Source of the DNA: Monilinia fructicola
Lineage: Eukaryota; Ascomycota; Leotiomycetes; Helotiales; Sclerotiniaceae
Assembly (NCBI GenBank): GCA_008692225.1
Contig: VICG01000008.1
Location: 1,189,001 to 1,253,000 of the forward strand
Length of the DNA: 64,000 nucleotides
Direction of reading: 5' to 3'
The position numbers were made by a program, and so were the translations under genes. This document shows positions 48,594-60,532 of the stretch, piece after piece. Under the pieces are notes generated by a model that was given only the letters and a program-made list of their open reading frames with translations, was not told the origin of the DNA and did no database searches. How positions within the stretch are numbered: position 1 is the stretch's first letter; each line of letters begins with the position of its first letter.

Positions 48594-51500
48594 TACTTAT
48601 ACAAATAAGACTATAAACACCAACCTACATACGCCTGGGCACTGGGCAGCCTCTGGTGAGTAAAAAGTAGCACAATGATATTTCCACCAGCAGTCTTGGA
48701 GGTAAGTGGTACCAGTCCATCCATCCATCCATCCATCCATCCATCCACGTCGGAAATATCAAAATCGGAAATTGGGAATGGGAATCGGTCGGTCGCTCTG
48801 GTGCTTGGCTACCCATTCTACATCGCTTGGTATCTTATCTCCAGCGGAGATCATGGGTGAGGCACTGTATTGTCCGATATCTGTTCGGACGACTGTTGTA
48901 CAGGAGGAGGAGAGAGGATCGTCGTGGGTAGCTTGGGGGTAGGGTTTACAAGAACCGCGCTGATTTGTGCTGTGATGAGGTTGGGCGTTGGGGAAACAAG
49001 GTTTCCTTCCATGCTGCGGTTAAGAATTTGGTCATCTTGGGGTAACGTAAAATGTGATCTCGGCAGTGGGAATACTGTTCTGTTGGTTTCTTGTTGTGCT
49101 ACTGGTCTATGTATGTGTGTTTTCTTTCTTTCTTGAGATGAAGGTGGCGGTTCTTGTGAATAGATAGCATATAGTAAGTGTCCATCTCGTCAGCTCAGCA
49201 TTTTGTTTCGTGTCAGCGCGGCCGTTTGTTTTGTTTCAAATCTACTGTTGTGTTCAGTCTCAGCTGTGGTTGGTAATCTTGCGCTGCTACTTGCTAGAGA
49301 CCGATATCCCCTCAGCTCGCGAAAACAAGAAATGCCAAGGCTAATCCTACGTGCATGATCCTTTGGGGACGAGGAATGGGGGGTGCTTTTTGAAAATTTT
49401 AAAAATAGGGTGTGTTTATGTTTGGATTCTGGGATGTTTATTATTTGTTATTTGATGTTTGCGAGTTACCTAGGGCTTATTGTTTGTTATATATTGTACC
49501 TGACAATTTCATGCGTGCGAATGAACGAGCGAGCGAACGAGGGAACGACGAATAAATGAGCTAATCGATCAATCGATTGATTGATTGATTCTCCGAGTGG
49601 AGAGATATCATATCGGGCTTTCATCTCTGTGCTCTCATACAAGTATTAGGGAGTTGCTATTGGTCATATACATGTGACATATATGATGCGTGTTGAAGAC
49701 TCAATGGCTTAACAGGTTAGATGTTAATGAATGGAAGACGAGGGATGGAAATGAAAATGTTTTGGATTTTTGTATCTACTCTATATCTGTATCTATATCT
49801 ATATCTATATCCGTGTCTGTGTCTGTGTCTGTGTCTAGTGGGCTATGGTGCCAGGTATAGGCAAGTCACCTACCTAGCTAGCTACTTTCCTATGCATCCT
49901 CGACCACCCCCTCTATTGCTCATATATGGCTTGGATGGAGGATGGGTTCATTGAATGGAAGATGCAGTGTTGTTTGCATAAATCTTTTTCGTCTCATAGA
50001 TATGATTAAGTAATTATTCTAACATTCAAACCATTCGTCGCGTCATGAATTGTTTTCTGTGCAGTTTTCATTTCTCGGTTGAGTTTAAGTTTGAAGAGGT
50101 AGTGGTATATATAAGTCTGAATGTCAATGATATTTAGCATCAACTATGATTATGGATAGGGTGATGTAATGAGAGTAGTAAGAAAGTGAAAAATTGACTG
50201 GTAGTGAATTTGGTACGTGGCATTGAAGGTGTATTGCTGGGAGATGAATGGGTTAAAAGGATGGTTGGTTAGATTGGCATGGGCGGTTACTTGAATCATT
50301 ATGGATCGGGATGTCCGAGTAGGCAATTGTGAGGAAGAAAGTAACGGAAAAGAAGAGAGAGAAGAGGGACAAAGAATTATCTAAGTTTTTGAGTTTGAAA
50401 CTGAATTTTGATGAGTCTTGTGGATACGACAGGAGGTTAAGGGATTAAACACTGGAAAGATGGAAGAAGCAGAGCGGAGCGAGCGAAGAAAATGAATGAT
50501 GAAGACGACGGACACGAAAGTTGAGAGATGAATGACAATAGAAAGAGACGACGAAAGGATATAAATAAGATAGAATGCCTTAAGCGGTGAAAAATATAGT
50601 CGAAGTAGATATCAATACCCACACTTTCAGAGTCCTAAAGTCTAGCACGATGGCAATAGATCATACAATCACCACCTCTCAACTTGTAAAGTGGATATTG
50701 GTGTTTCGAAGAGTTTGTGTTACAGAGTGAGGAGTGTCTAGAATGATGATATTGGTTTTGTTGTTGTATACTTGGTGGTATATAATGATCTATAGCCAAC
50801 TACAATATTTCTTAGAATTAGATGAGTTTATGAGAAGATTGAAAAGGGGATGGACTGATCTGAGTATATTGTCTAAATTCCTAAATACTTGTCTAATTTG
50901 ATTCCTTTTTGGGCTTTCTAGATGATCAACCGGTAGATTCAACAGGGTCAAAACGAACGATGTATTTTTAGTGCCGTCGCTCTTGAAGGGTATGTTGAAG
51001 AGGCTTGGAGATTTGCAAGACAACGGAAGGTTAGACTATGAGAAGGCTCATTTCGTGTAGATGTGCAATGAAAAAAAGTGTTGAAGACCAATGTGAAGTA
51101 AATGACGGAGTGAAAGTTAGATGAGAGCCTGAGTATCGATGATCTGTATCGAAACTTGAAAGTCCATACCTTGAATTATTCGTGAAATACCATTAGTGGA
51201 ATATGATTCGCGAAGCTTGCAGTAGATTTATATTGATAATTAAGGGCTTTGTGGAGCGTGGGGATGGCAGTTGATTCAGAAGAAAATAGAACGGAAGAAA
51301 CTAATACCTAGGTTTTGGAGCTTTCAAGTGAGAGAAAGGCGAAAGTGGAAGTAAGTTCCAGATTACATTTGGCATTTTGGGACTTCTAAGAAGAGGTTTA
51401 TTCTTAAGGATCACAAGGGCTTGAAAGTTTTTCGTTTGGAAGTTGGAAATGGTGATAGAATGAGGGTTGGGACGTGGGATGTGGGATATGGGTTAGCGGA

Positions 51501-52764
51501 AAGGGGGAGAGGGGGGGTGAAGAGAATGAGTTAAGAGATCAAGAGTTAAGGGGGGGGGGGGGGGGGGGGGGGGAGTACGAGCGCTTAGGAGATCTAGAGA
51601 GAACTTGGAAGAAGTATAAGGAACTGCAGGTACTTGAATTTTAGATGTGTTTGGTTTGGTGAGGCGAGGAACGCGTAGGCGTTTCAGAGTATCAGATTCA
51701 TACTTTATATACGAGGGCTAGGAGAGAAATTATATTTAGAGGAATGCAGAATCAAAGAAATGCTAAATTGCTATTAGAGCTATTGTATCAAGCCATACCC
51801 TTCCTAAGAAAGGATTGGAGATGATTAGTTAAGAACCGCCCCAGGATATTTAGAGGAGAGAGCAGATAATCTACCCAGAGTGGTGTCCATCAAATATGCA
51901 TACATCAATGAATAAAAAAATCCAAAAATATTAATTAACAAAGAAAGAAAGCATTTTACTAGGTAGGAGTTGGCAAAGGTAAGAAAGGTATTTATCATGA
52001 GCAGAGCCGTAATATACATTCAAGCCTCACCGTTCTCAAACTTGATTCTTAAGGTAGTATCATGAACCAAATTTGAACTCAGGTAGTAAAGTCATTTAAT
52101 GTATGATAACTCAAAACTTCTGAAATCCATACTTCAACTGATATGATCATTTTCCTCGATATACAAAGGCTTCACTGAAAGTCAAATGCACACCATTGAC
52201 TGGAGATCAATATGAAATGGAGTTGATAAACATATCGTCATCAGACTTGGATGAAAGAACATATACCATTTGAGTTTGTTCATCTGATCAGTTCAACTCA
52301 ACTAAGTTCCTGAAAGTTCTTTATAGATGCAGATACAAACAATCAATTCTCCAGTGTTCAGATTTGAATAGAATCATTGAATAGATTACATCTAAGATAT
52401 TCCATCTGAATCTAATGCTAGTTTCCAGAATTTTTTCAAATTGATGGCAATGGATTTGAGATTTACCTTCCAATTGATTCCAGCGATTCTTTACTGAGAT
52501 CAGATCAGATCAGTCAAGTTCCAAGCTCAGTGAATATTCTCAGGACCAAAGATTTTACTTGATTTCTGATCTATTTTTTGTTCCTTTTTGAAATGATTGG
52601 GAATTGATTCAAATAAATTTTAGTCTAGCTTCATATAGTGAATAATAGTTTTGCCATCAATCAATGTGTGTGAGATATCTGTGACAGATATGGTTGATTT
52701 CTGGTTTTACATTTTCCTCCCCTGAATTACCCGAGGAGAACATCATAAAGACCACTTCCCAAAG
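48594..52764. other. Gene-free block 3
   Basis: About 4.2 kb without a supported gene. Holds a CATC array (48718-48747), TCTATA/TCTGTG repeats (49775-49840) and a G24 tract (51550-51573); the rest is ordinary AT-rich DNA. Short open frames (for example 50437-50622 minus, 51825-52019 minus) show no features. The region from about 52.0 kb on should hold the promoter of the gene at 52765. Confidence 0.6.
51550..51573. repeat. Poly-G tract (G24)
   Basis: Twenty-four consecutive G residues on the plus strand, the longest mononucleotide run in the window. Confidence 0.95.
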
Positions 52765-53955
52765 ATGACTTACCCAAGAAACGTCCAGAGTTCATCAACA
52801 GACAATTATGATGATAGACCAAATGAACTTTTAGTTTCATCAGCTCTTGTCGGTACTACAGCAATGAATGTCATAAATACTACAATCGAATTACAACCAC
52901 CATCTGCTCTCATAAAAGCAACTACAAATGGATATGAACGATAGCACAACTTCTCCTCCTCATTCATCAGCTCTTGTCAACACCAAAACAATGCAGATCA
53001 ACAATAATACAATTGCATTGCCAGCATCTTCAGCTGTAGTCGAAGCAGCTGACGTGGAGACAAATGAAAGTGCGGCTTCTTCCGCATCACCACTACCTGC
53101 CATCGCAAACAATACAATGGATGGCAACGATAGCACAACTAACTTACCACAATCTGCTGACCTAGCCACAACCATGAACGATACCACTGCCCCTTCCCCC
53201 TCCCCAGTCCTCTCGCTGATTACCATCCTCCCTCTCGAAATGCGCATTCCTATCTACATCCCCAACCTCTCCATGACAATCGCTGGCCAACCGCCAGCAC
53301 TTCTCCACGCACTCAAGGGTACCGTAGACTACACCACGGCACAAGACGAATACAAGCGTATCAACTTCGTGCTCTGCGATGCCACTTTTGGGGCATTCCG
53401 AAGAATGTCCAGACAGGGGAAATTCAAGAATATTTTGTTCTTGAACATCAGATGCGACTCATTCACGTGCGTAGACTCCCTTCTCCTTTCGTACTCTTAC
53501 TCGACGAGAACTAAGCCAATGCTAATTCTTCTGCGAAAATAGAATCAGCCCCCACGTTGGCCGCCACCCCATCCATAGCCACGTCACCAAGCTCATGAAC
53601 AACTTCCTCACCATCAATGTCACCGCCAATCCACCTCGAAATCCTGCTATTGCAGCAAATGAGGAGCGCTCATTTGACGCCTGTAGAAACGTCCATAACA
53701 TCCTGTGGGTTTTAGGTCAGATGATGGTGGCTAGTCAACAACCACCTAGCGAGAGAAGAATACGTGTTAAGTTTTTTGGATTATCAGGGGGAATGTTGGA
53801 ACGCTGCTTCGATTCGAAATCAAGTGGGGGACGTGGAGAACGCATTGGCAGGAGGAGCAAGCGCCACTAGAGGTTGGAGAACAGCAAGAAGAGAGTTTGT
53901 TGGGGATGGTGGGGTGGTTCATGATGGAATCGTTTGGGTTTGGGATGCTTTGTAG
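52765..53955 (+). CDS. Hypothetical protein, Ser/Thr/Asn-rich N-terminus, possible F-box-like region (frame interrupted)
   Basis: Exon 1 runs 52765-53466 and exon 2 from 53543 (donor GTGCGT, acceptor TAG, phase 2). The first about 150 residues are Asn/Ser/Thr-rich with repeated NNT-MD-NDSTT phrases. A more conserved part follows: SLITILPLEMRIPIYIPNLS, ALLHALKGTV, YKRINFVLCDATFGAFRRMS, KFKNILFLNI. This resembles fungal F-box-like proteins that begin with a LPxEIR-IY helix; the assignment is tentative. The AAA at 52926-52928 appears to carry one extra A, because ATT-TAC-GAA-style reading ends at a TAG just beyond, while skipping one base joins TT to MDMNDSTT. The C-terminus is ambiguous: the direct frame stops at 53870. 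If the T6 at 53772-53777 also has one extra T, the frame continues as KFLDYQGECWNAASIRNQVG and stops at 53955 (about 370 aa). Confidence 0.55.
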
Positions 53956-54536
53956 GGAGAGCGTAGGGTTTGTAATGAACTTTTGAGTGATGATATAAAG
54001 GTCAATCAAGGGCAATGTAATTGATTTGGATCCAGAGATTCGACTAGGCTGAATGTCGTCTATTATGAAGCTGCTGCTGTTGGGTTGATGACACAGAGAA
54101 AATATAATGCTTGGGAAGATTCGGGTTCTATAAGAGCATGTGAATTAAAGACTAGCATCACATCAAATTGAATCAAACGCAAACCAAGCAAGTACTTCGA
54201 AGAAAGAAACTTTTCTATTGCACCTAATGTTTCCGCTAACTTCATTTCTTTCCCGTTGCGCTGTCTTTGACCACAACCATCGTATCATTGTCAGCCTGAC
54301 TAGCCATCAACTTCCATGCGCAATTTATCTCATCATCTCCATGACCAGAGCACGATACCCCCAAATAAACAAATGGCGAAGAAAATAATTCCGTGAAAAC
54401 AATCATGATTTTTCTTGTATGGCAATGACGTCTCAAAACAACAACACAACCTAGACAGACAATCGATGCTGTGATGGCTGAAATATGGAAAAAGTGAGAG
54501 ATTATCTTGTGGATCGACATTAAGGTCATTGATTAT
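53956..54536. other. Convergent 3' region
   Basis: About 580 bp between the convergent hypothetical gene and SUB2. A 95-codon minus-strand frame (54529-54242) has a hydrophobic segment but begins only a few bases below the SUB2 stop and lacks support as a gene. Confidence 0.5.
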
Positions 54537-56502
54537 TTAATCGGTCTTGGTGTAGGCAGCGGAATCAACACCTCCCTCGGGGTATTCTCTGTTGGGTACA
54601 TTATCAGTATTGGCAATGAGATGTGGGAATGAACAAGTGGGAACTCACGGAAGTGCAACTTCAAATCTCTTCTCGACAGCCTTGAGAACCTCTTGGTCTG
54701 CCTCACTGCTGACGAATGAGATGGCGAGACCCTTTGTTCCGAAACGACCGGCACGACCAACACGATGAAGGTATGAGTCTGCATCGGGTGGGAGATCATA
54801 GTTGATAGCCAAGTTAATCTTATTGACATCAATACCACGACCAAACACGTCAGTAGCAACACAGATACGCTTGTTGAAATCCTTGAAGTCATTGAAACGC
54901 TTGATACTAATTATGTGTTAGTGATGCACAATTGTTCATGATAAACTTAAAATTACCGTTCTTCTTGGCTAACACCAGAATGGATTGCGACTGATGGGAA
55001 GTTACACTCGCGCAAGAGCTTGTCCAATTCAGTGGCTCTGACTGTGCTCTTGACGAAAATGATCACTTGATTGAAAGAAAGTTCATCAAGCAATTCATTG
55101 AGACGTCTATTCTTCTCTCTTTCCTCTAATTTGATGTAGTATTGTTGGAGACCGTAAAGAGTAAGCTTTGTCTCGTTATCAATATAGATTTCTAGAGGGT
55201 TCTGCATGAACTTCTTGCAAATAGGTCGAACTTCTTGAGAAAGAGTGGCACTGAACATCATCACTTGTTTTTGTGGTGGTGTGGCTCTGAAGATTTCTTG
55301 AACATCACGACGCATATCTATAATAATATCAATATTACGTCCTCTGAGGGTTTTCCGTAACACTCACCAATTTGATCCAACATCTTATCGCACTCATCGA
55401 GAACGAAGACCTTAACGCTGTTAAGGCGCAAGTATTTATCTCGAACAAGAGCGTTCAATCGACCTGGGGTGCCGACGATGATGTGTGGGTGTGTCTCGGG
55501 GTTCTTCAATACTTCGACGTCTTTGGTAATGGGAACACCACCATAGAAAACACCAATCTTGACATCGGGCATGAAATGGCAGAAGCGTTGGTATTCATTT
55601 CGAATTTGGTAAGCCAATTCACGAGTGTGGCACATCACGAGTACGGATGTTTCACCAGCAACTACCTCGACTTGTTGTAGAGTTGTGAGAACGAAAACGG
55701 CGGTCTTACCAAGACCAGATTTGGCCTGGCAGAGGACATCTGTACCAAGAATTGGCTTGGGGAATACAGACTTGCTGAACTGTAGTGATCGGACCGAAGT
55801 TAGATTAAGTGTCCAAATATATAATGAGGTGCAAGAGATCGCAAGTCCGTCCATCTACGCAGAATACATCCCAAACGCTACACCCAGAATTCACAAATCG
55901 AGAGTAAAGGCCCGATGTTTGCCTTTAAAGGCGCAGATCATCAACCTTACACAAATGCAATAAGGCGTCGGATTTTGAGTCGATCCTGGAAGTCTCTCGG
56001 CATGCCACTTTAGACGCATCTCCTACAATCTTGCCAGCAATTATATCGCCGCTTTTTTCTCGAGATTCTCGCCTTACGCATACATTTGCACATTGATCCG
56101 AAATTTGCATCGGGCCGGTAGAGACATTCCAGGACCGCTCGCAACTTGCTGAAGTATTGACCCGAGAGTATTCATTCTTGCTTGCGAGATGGACGGACGC
56201 GCTGCGAGAAGGACAATGATGGAGCTTAGGGATGAAAGTTATGACTAACCCTCCGAAGGATGTTCGAATCCGCACCAGGAAATGGCTCGCAGAAGCTCCG
56301 GCTTCAATAAGAATTCGCGGAAACCAGTCGAGTGGATACCAACATAACTGCCCTTCTTGGCCGCAGCTGAGTTTCCAGATACTGTCAAATTTCCCGAATC
56401 ACCCTTAACACCTCCATTTGCGCCAGCAGCTGGGGCTGGTGCCTCTGTTGTGGCGAGCTCCTCATCGGAGTAATCGATCAAATCTTCTTCGCCGGCAGAC
56501 AT
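54537..56502 (-). CDS. SUB2: DECD-box ATP-dependent RNA helicase SUB2/UAP56 (one +1 indel in exon 2)
   Basis: Spliceosome assembly and mRNA export helicase (TREX complex), nuclear. Exons: 56502-56250, 55779-55368, 55317-54957, 54906-54649, 54588-54537; corrected length 444 aa, typical. Seen: acidic N-terminus [17 protein letters not shown]-motif context [16 protein letters not shown]; motif [28 protein letters not shown]; motif II DECD within VLDECDKML; motif [32 protein letters not shown]; motif [16 protein letters not shown]-terminus [16 protein letters not shown]. The DECD box separates SUB2 from other DEAD helicases. Near 55752 the sequence reads GCCAATTCTT where GCCATTCTT would keep frame from CIPQA to ILGTD, a single extra A. 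Because SUB2 is essential in studied fungi, a consensus error is the likely reason. The first intron (470 nt) is long for this genome. Confidence 0.92.
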
Positions 56503-57086
56503 TTTGATGAAATTTAGTTAGAAGTCGGGTTTGTTGTTCAAAGGTGAAGTTGATCGCGAAGGTCGATCTTGGCCGTCGTTATTCTTGCTGAAATTGTTAG
56601 GAGAAAATCGAGAAAATCGAGACAAAACAAACGAATTAAGAGATAGATCGTGATGATCAAGGTCGTGGAGGAGAAGAATTGAGATGGATGGAAATAGAGG
56701 TGTTGAAAGAAAGAAAGATACTGAACGCGACTAAGGGATTGCTTTGTCGGCGCGCGGGCTGCAATTTCCCGCTAAGGATTACGTCACGTGAATGGATAGC
56801 TCAAGTTTTCACGCTAATCCACACCTTTATAATTTGATTGGTTGATATCGCTTACTTAGTCATCATAATTCTTTCTAATAAATTATAAATATTCGTTTGT
56901 CGCACTCCATTCCATATATTGAGCTCTCCAGTCTGGATATGTGATACTATATGTTCGTTTGTTATATCTCTCGGATCTCTTTCATAATTAGGAAACCTGT
57001 TAAGAAGCAACTTCGAACGTTGCTTGCCCTTCTTCTCCTTCTTTCTAACCACCCATAAATACAATCTTGGGTATAAAAGCCGTACA
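56503..57086. promoter_or_regulatory. Divergent SUB2/RPR2-like promoter with overlapping CRE-like and E-box words
   Basis: 584 bp between two divergent RNA-processing genes. At 56779-56790 TTACGTCA (bZIP/CRE-like) overlaps CACGTG (bHLH E-box). Co-regulation of the two genes is inferred from geometry only. Confidence 0.55.
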
Positions 57087-57605
57087 ATGGCCAAACTACA
57101 AGCTACAAAAGGAGTATCCAAGGTTCCAAACAAAGTCTTGTATAGTAGAATTTCATACCTATATCAAGCGGCGACCTATCTTGCTGTACAAGGCGATGAA
57201 AACCAAGACCAGCCAATCAAGGAAGGAGTCTCGGATTCCTCGATGAAGGATGTTATGCAGTGTGACATCAAGGTAGATGCCAATTTCACAGGGTCATGTC
57301 AACCACTCTCCCGTCGATTAATCTCAGAACTCCGCTCTGTATCTCAGAAAGGATTAATGCGCATGTCCCCCGAGATGAAGCACTCTATGTGTAAAAATTG
57401 TCAAACTCTGTTAATGGAGGGAACGACATGTACTGCCCATATCGAGAACAAGAGTAAGGGAGGAAAGAAACCCTGGGCTGATGTACTGGTTCGGAAGTGC
57501 AATACCTGTGGACTGGAGAAAAGATTCCCATTGGTAACAGAGAGACAGCCAAGGAGACCACGAAGATCAATCAAAGAAGCCCAAGCGAGCAAACCGCAGT
57601 CGTAA
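57087..57605 (+). CDS. RNase P/MRP Rpr2/Rpp21/Snm1-family subunit
   Basis: Zinc-binding protein subunit of RNase P (5' tRNA maturation) or RNase MRP. Single exon, 172 aa, intact. The chosen ATG (57087) gives MAKLQATKGVSKVPNKVLYS, followed by RISYLYQAATYLA, the helical N-terminal signature of the family. Then a variable linker (DENQDQPIKEGVSDSS), a helix SRRLISELRSVSQKG, and a zinc-ribbon-like half: CKNCQTLLMEGTTC and, after a basic loop, RKCNTCGLEKRFPL. This provides C-x2-C pairs plus a spare Cys. The C-terminus is Arg/Lys-rich, suitable for RNA contact. An upstream in-frame ATG at 57024 would add 21 hydrophobic residues not expected in this family. Confidence 0.88.
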   Translation: MAKLQATKGVSKVPNKVLYSRISYLYQAATYLAVQGDENQDQPIKEGVSDSSMKDVMQCDIKVDANFTGSCQPLSRRLISELRSVSQKGLMRMSPEMKHSMCKNCQTLLMEGTTCTAHIENKSKGGKKPWADVLVRKCNTCGLEKRFPLVTERQPRRPRRSIKEAQASKPQS

Positions 57606-59108
57606 ATTCTCGAATTCGGGAGTAATTAAGAGTCCATCAGCCAAAAGAAGCCTTTTCATGAATAGATGCATCATTTGCGCCATCTTGGACGCTATGTCAG
57701 ACTATAGAAACGTCAGTCTACCCTGAAGACTCGTTCGTCTTGCATGATCACACTGCTCCAAGAGTTCAGAATGAGCGTCTAATTCGACCTAGCTCTCGAA
57801 GCGATTGGCGAAAAAAAAAAGGCTTTGCTGGACGTACTCTCTTAGCACGCCGTTGCATCTTCTAAGCAGATTACTGTGGCAGGCCAGGGATATTGTTTCG
57901 TGCGTAAACGGCCCACCTCCCAACTATATAAGCTAATTCTGATAGGCTTGATATGGGGCTCATCTGCACTGTCATTTTGATACAGAGGGCCGACTCAATT
58001 ACTTCATATTCTTGATTGCCCACATGTAACTTCTGTGGTATCCATAATCAGCCTTGGCAGGCTGGACAAAGTATTCGCAGAATGTTGTCGGCCTTGCCAT
58101 CGAAGACGATGCCTGTTCAAAACATATTTCATGCGCCCCCAAACATGTATCCTATTCTTGTTACCTCGGGAACCAAACTAGTCATGAATTCAACTTCGTT
58201 TGCTATCGAGGCCAGCATGAAAGCTCTGGAACTGGCTTTTATTTACCACCTCCAAGAGGACAGTATCTAATCTGATTTCAAATAAAAGCAAAGCATTATA
58301 TGATCTTCTATTTTAATCAATTTCATGCTACGTGTTCAGGGCCGTTTTGAATGAATACCCTCGATCGTTTGAGCTCCGGTGAGTTTCATGTCGTACTTCT
58401 AGCGAAGCTATCTCCCTTAAACATCCGATTTTCAAAGATTAAATGCAGCGCTGTGCCAGTTTCCAGAATATATTGATATGAGAAGTGATGAGAAGCAAGC
58501 CTGAGTAGCTTCCCCAACATATGAGCTAAGAACCGTTCCTGCACCTGAAGTAAATGTATTTTCGTGCTTCGTAACCCTACATAAATTTCCCCTTTGCAAG
58601 AGCTATCTAATACAAACGCATCAAGATATGCGTGATGAATTTCTTAGTATTTCGGCCGGAAAATTGCCAACGGACTCTTCAGTGGGCATCACTATTCTTT
58701 TGATATCCACCATGCAATGTACAGAATGCATCGTAACCCAACAGACAAACCTCATCACATCTGGGAAACCATCTGATTGCCGACATCATATTCAAATATG
58801 GAAGAACGATTGTTTCAGATTTCCTCACCTATGTGTAGGTAAAAATCGACTAGCACCATACTTATAATCAGCCATAAAACATCCCCACAACACCTCGCCA
58901 GAAACCCAACTCATCTTTCAGAGAGCGTGCCACTATTACCACCACCATGAAAAGACAGTTCTTAACAAACACCAACGGCAAAGCATAGCTTTTCTGCACC
59001 GCCCTACTGGTGAATGAAGATTATCCCGCTCCCTCGCCTTCGGAATAACACATATGGCACGAAGCATGCACGCATCATTTCCGCAGAAGGGAGCTCAAAC
59101 CTGAGTGT

Positions 59109-59129
59109 AGTTTGCGGTGACCGCAAACT
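59109..59129. promoter_or_regulatory. Perfect 21-bp palindrome containing CGG-N3-CCG
   Basis: Two perfect 10-bp arms AGTTTGCGGT and ACCGCAAACT around one G. The core CGGTGACCG is an inverted CGG pair with 3-bp spacing, the type of site bound by dimeric Zn2Cys6 fungal regulators. A function here is inferred only. Confidence 0.5.
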
Positions 59130-60139
59130 CAATCGTCGAAACTTCGGTAGACTGATATACGACTATGCGCTCCAACATTCCACAGAGAGCCTGAGATGGC
59201 CACCATTCACAACTCGTGGTGTGTGCGGCCAATGTGAGGAGAGGAGTGGCGGATAGACGGTCTTCCGTGTGAGGATTCGCGGAGTGGGAGAGTCCCAATC
59301 ATGGGCTGGTAGAGGAGTGTGTATTTAGGATGGATATTGAGAAAGGCGAGGAGTGGAAAGAAAGATGAGGAAATGGTCATAGTAGGACGGAGGTACGAGA
59401 TGAAGACTGCAAGAATTGAAATCTCGGAGTTGGTAGCGCTGCAATGCGTGATTCCATGGTCATCCCTCTTTATATAACTTGATTACGATGAGTGTTAGGC
59501 GGTTATCAGGGATGAGCTTTGAGCGCCTCTAATACTACCCATGGAAGCGAAAGTGGAGGAAAAGACAAGAAGCGGAGTGGGAGAAGAGAGGGGATGTAGC
59601 TCGGCCGATCAACCAAGTCCCTCACGAAAGAAGCGAAGAAATGATACGAGAGACTTTTCAAGCTTATTTACTTTTCTAACCAGACATCTAATGCTAGGAA
59701 ATCATTCGATCAGACCAAAACATCAGATAGTGACCTCGGCTACGAGTCAAGATCAACAACCTGCCACACCCAAGATGCGCGAAAGATATCAGGACAGCCT
59801 TCCTGCTCATAGTGCAGGTCAGTTCCACAGAGTACAATGATGTGGCAATGCAACACCAGCTCGTTCGTATCCGTCCTTCTGATATTCCATCGCCGTTCAT
59901 TGACAGGGTATCCCAGATACCGATCTTAAAACTAGACGAACACCCTCACATCATCCCATCCCTTTCCTGACATCGATAGAACTACAATCAACAAACTCCA
60001 TCGAACGACCACCACCACATCCACTCCACAAATCCCCCTCATACTTGAATATCCCAAGACCCCCTCCCACAATCGCTGCTCCAAACTCTGAACGCAACAT
60101 CTAGCCGACCATCCATCTCAGTAGATAGATGAGCTTCCC

Positions 60140-60532
60140 ATGAAAACATACCTACGTGCCACCCAACTGCCCATTGCACCAACCAGCTCACCGCATCACC
60201 AACCCCAAACACAAATCTCGAGCCCCCCCGCACCTGCGCAGAACCCCAGTCTGAACCTCGCAAAACGCCGCCCTAAATCCTTCGACGCAATCCTCGATCT
60301 GCAATGCCGCATCCGGCACGGCAACGTAGCCCGATGCCGGGTCCGCGCATACCGTCGCGAGACACGCCACCTCTTTGCCCGGCACCGATCACAAGATCGG
60401 CTAGAAACAAGTATGGTGGCACGTATGCGGCTACACGCGACGCGAGCAGCGGAGAGGGATCGTCGTGCTATCGATCTCTGTAGCGTGACGCGCTGTGTGC
60501 GGCGAGGCTGCTCGCCGGCGGGGTGGGTCTAG
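60140..60532 (+). other. Unrecognised open frame in GC-rich DNA
   Basis: 130 codons with an Arg-rich second half (KRRPKSFDAILDLQCRIRHG). No family, no clear start context, and the Arg richness may simply reflect local GC content. Recorded because it is the longest plus-strand frame in this stretch. Confidence 0.2.

Noticed and set aside
54242..54529. 95-codon minus-strand frame with a hydrophobic helix just below SUB2
   Set aside because: Begins 8 bp past the SUB2 stop on the same strand, inside its 3' UTR; probably chance.
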